Assembly: GCF_014644555.1 (NCBI RefSeq)
Contig: NZ_BMKX01000013.1
Coordinates: forward strand, 1-64,000
Origin: Glutamicibacter ardleyensis
GTDB taxonomy: Bacteria > Actinomycetota > Actinomycetes > Actinomycetales > Micrococcaceae
Length of the DNA stretch: 64,000 nt
Direction: 5' to 3'
Shown: in pieces, positions 63,236 to 64,000 of the stretch
Numbering within the stretch: position 1 is the stretch's first letter
How the letters are laid out: each line of letters begins with the position of its first letter
Program-made: the position numbers and the translations under genes
Notes under the pieces: generated by a model
What the model saw: the letters and a program-made list of their open reading frames with translations, nothing else
Database searches by the model: none
What the model was told of the DNA's origin: nothing

Positions 63236-64000
63236 ATGCCAGCGCGAATCATCGCAGTTTGCAACCAAAAGGGCGGGGTCGGGAAGACCACCCTCGTCAC
63301 AGGTCTTGCTGAGGTGTTTTCACGCGACCATGGCAAACGGGTCCTGGTGATCGATGCGGACCCTCAAAAGAACACGACCTCAGCATTAGGCGTGTACAAC
63401 CCGGAATTCACCCTAAACGATGTTCTATACGGTGACGAAGAGCAGAACCATAAGATCACCCCAGGCATTGCAGCTGACGCGATCATTCCAGCGGGGGAGG
63501 CCTGGCAGGGTAAATTCCCGACCCTTTCCCTTATTGCTTCCGAGCGCAACCTTGCTTCCCGTGAACGTGACTCCATGATGGCTCGTGAACGGCGTCTACG
63601 TAATGCCCTTAAAGGAGCGGTCGATGATTTCGACATCGTACTAATTGATTGTCCTCCTTCTCTTGGCTTGCTCACTGTGAATGCCTTGACTGCAGCAACC
63701 CATGCGCTATTCATCAGTGAAGCCCGAGTTTCCTCCGTGGAGGGACTTACCGAAATTGTCACTACTGTCGCTGAGGTGCAGGAAAACCTAAACGACGAAC
63801 TAGACGTTGCCGGAATTGTGGTCAACAAATTACGCAAGGGCCGAGTGGATCAAGAGCATTGGGTGCGTAAAATGCGAGAGGACTACGGCGAATTAGTGCT
63901 TGATCCAGGATTACCTGACCGCGAAATTTTTGCCAAGGCACAAGCGGCCGCGAAGCCGCTTGCATCCTACGGAAACTCAGCATCATTGCTGCTGAAATCG
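63236..64000 (+). CDS. parA: ParA partition ATPase (cut by window edge)
   Basis: ATG 63236 opens a frame of 255 codons that reaches the window end without a stop. It begins MPARIIAVCNQKGGVGKTT with a deviant Walker A (KGGVGKTT, residues 12-19), then VLVIDADPQKNTTSALG, VLIDCPPSLGLLTVNAL and AGIVVNKLRKGR, the standard ParA motif set. It lacks the N-terminal helix-turn-helix of the large ParA type, so it is a small or type Ib-like ParA. It follows the iteron cluster, which may include its parS. A TATACT hexamer at about 63176 could be its -10 box. Confidence 0.95.
   Translation, partial: MPARIIAVCNQKGGVGKTTLVTGLAEVFSRDHGKRVLVIDADPQKNTTSALGVYNPEFTLNDVLYGDEEQNHKITPGIAADAIIPAGEAWQGKFPTLSLIASERNLASRERDSMMARERRLRNALKGAVDDFDIVLIDCPPSLGLLTVNALTAATHALFISEARVSSVEGLTEIVTTVAEVQENLNDELDVAGIVVNKLRKGRVDQEHWVRKMREDYGELVLDPGLPDREIFAKAQAAAKPLASYGNSASLLLKS

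Noticed and set aside
1-64000. rRNA or tRNA genes
   Set aside because: I saw no rRNA-like conserved blocks and no cloverleaf with a T-loop GGTTCGAATCC-type signature that I could support.

Overview
The window looks like most of a conjugative plasmid from a high-GC Gram-positive of the Micrococcaceae (Arthrobacter, Paenarthrobacter or Glutamicibacter type). I infer the host from the actinobacterial split VirB4 transfer system, the mycothiol-dependent formaldehyde enzyme, the actinobacterial inositol-phosphate synthase, codon bias and family resemblance, not from a database search. Plasmid hallmarks are a MobF relaxase, a type IV secretion set, a primase-type replication protein flanked by palindromic iterons, a ParA cut by the right edge, a multimer resolvase with a candidate res site, and a toxin-antitoxin pair.

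Layout. 1-120 is the signal peptide of a secreted protein cut by the left edge. 560-2390 holds a leading-region-like segment with a structured repeat, a 140-residue protein, a small coiled-coil protein and a candidate oriT with strong inverted repeats. 2391-6722 is the relaxase-helicase. 6912-17436 (minus strand) is the transfer operon: DUF3800, DUF4913, VirD4-like coupling protein, VirB4-like ATPase, SCO6880-like protein, VirB6-like, VirB8-like, pilin-like and MinD-like proteins. 17526-19222 adds a lipoprotein and an M23 cell-wall hydrolase. 19256-25424 is accessory: PAP2 protein, HTH plus membrane protein, an AT-richer secreted/small-membrane pair, a toxin-antitoxin operon with an apparently leaderless promoter, and a DUF4190 protein. 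25681-28321 is a complete IS21-family element with a 6-bp target duplication but a frameshifted istA.

28475-35460 is a probable defence island: a membrane-anchored PIN-like nuclease, then on the opposite strand an overlapping three-gene operon of SIR2-like protein, small middle protein and SMC/RecF-like ATPase. I read the operon as an ABC-three-component (ABC-3C)-like anti-phage system. A resolvase with a candidate three-subsite res lies next to it. 36487-41045 has a membrane protein, the second (inverted) copy of the structured repeat, structured non-coding DNA and two paralogous small proteins. 41046-42033 is a two-gene membrane operon whose first gene needs a -1 frameshift at a canonical slippery heptamer. 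42280-43360 is a graveyard of IS256- and IS3-type remnants. 43483-45944 is a catalase module: ankyrin protein, katA and a Fur regulator.

46126-47519 is a frameshifted HerA-like ATPase followed by an IS1380-type remnant. 47992-53781 is a formaldehyde module. S-hydroxymethylmycothiol dehydrogenase and an MBL hydrolase oxidise formaldehyde, 3-hexulose-6-phosphate synthase and 6-phospho-3-hexuloisomerase fix it by the RuMP route, inositol-phosphate synthase can feed mycothiol synthesis, and a divergent LuxR-type protein probably regulates the set. 53782-58604 is recombined DNA: IS630 remnant, broken formaldehyde dehydrogenase, quinone oxidoreductase, two serine recombinases (one with an in-frame stop) and a helicase-associated fragment. 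59211-64000 is the replication and partition region.

Several genes are broken by one- or two-base changes (istA, herA-like, fdhA-like, the 41046 gene) or a single stop codon (57721 recombinase). They may be real decay or sequence errors; reads would decide.
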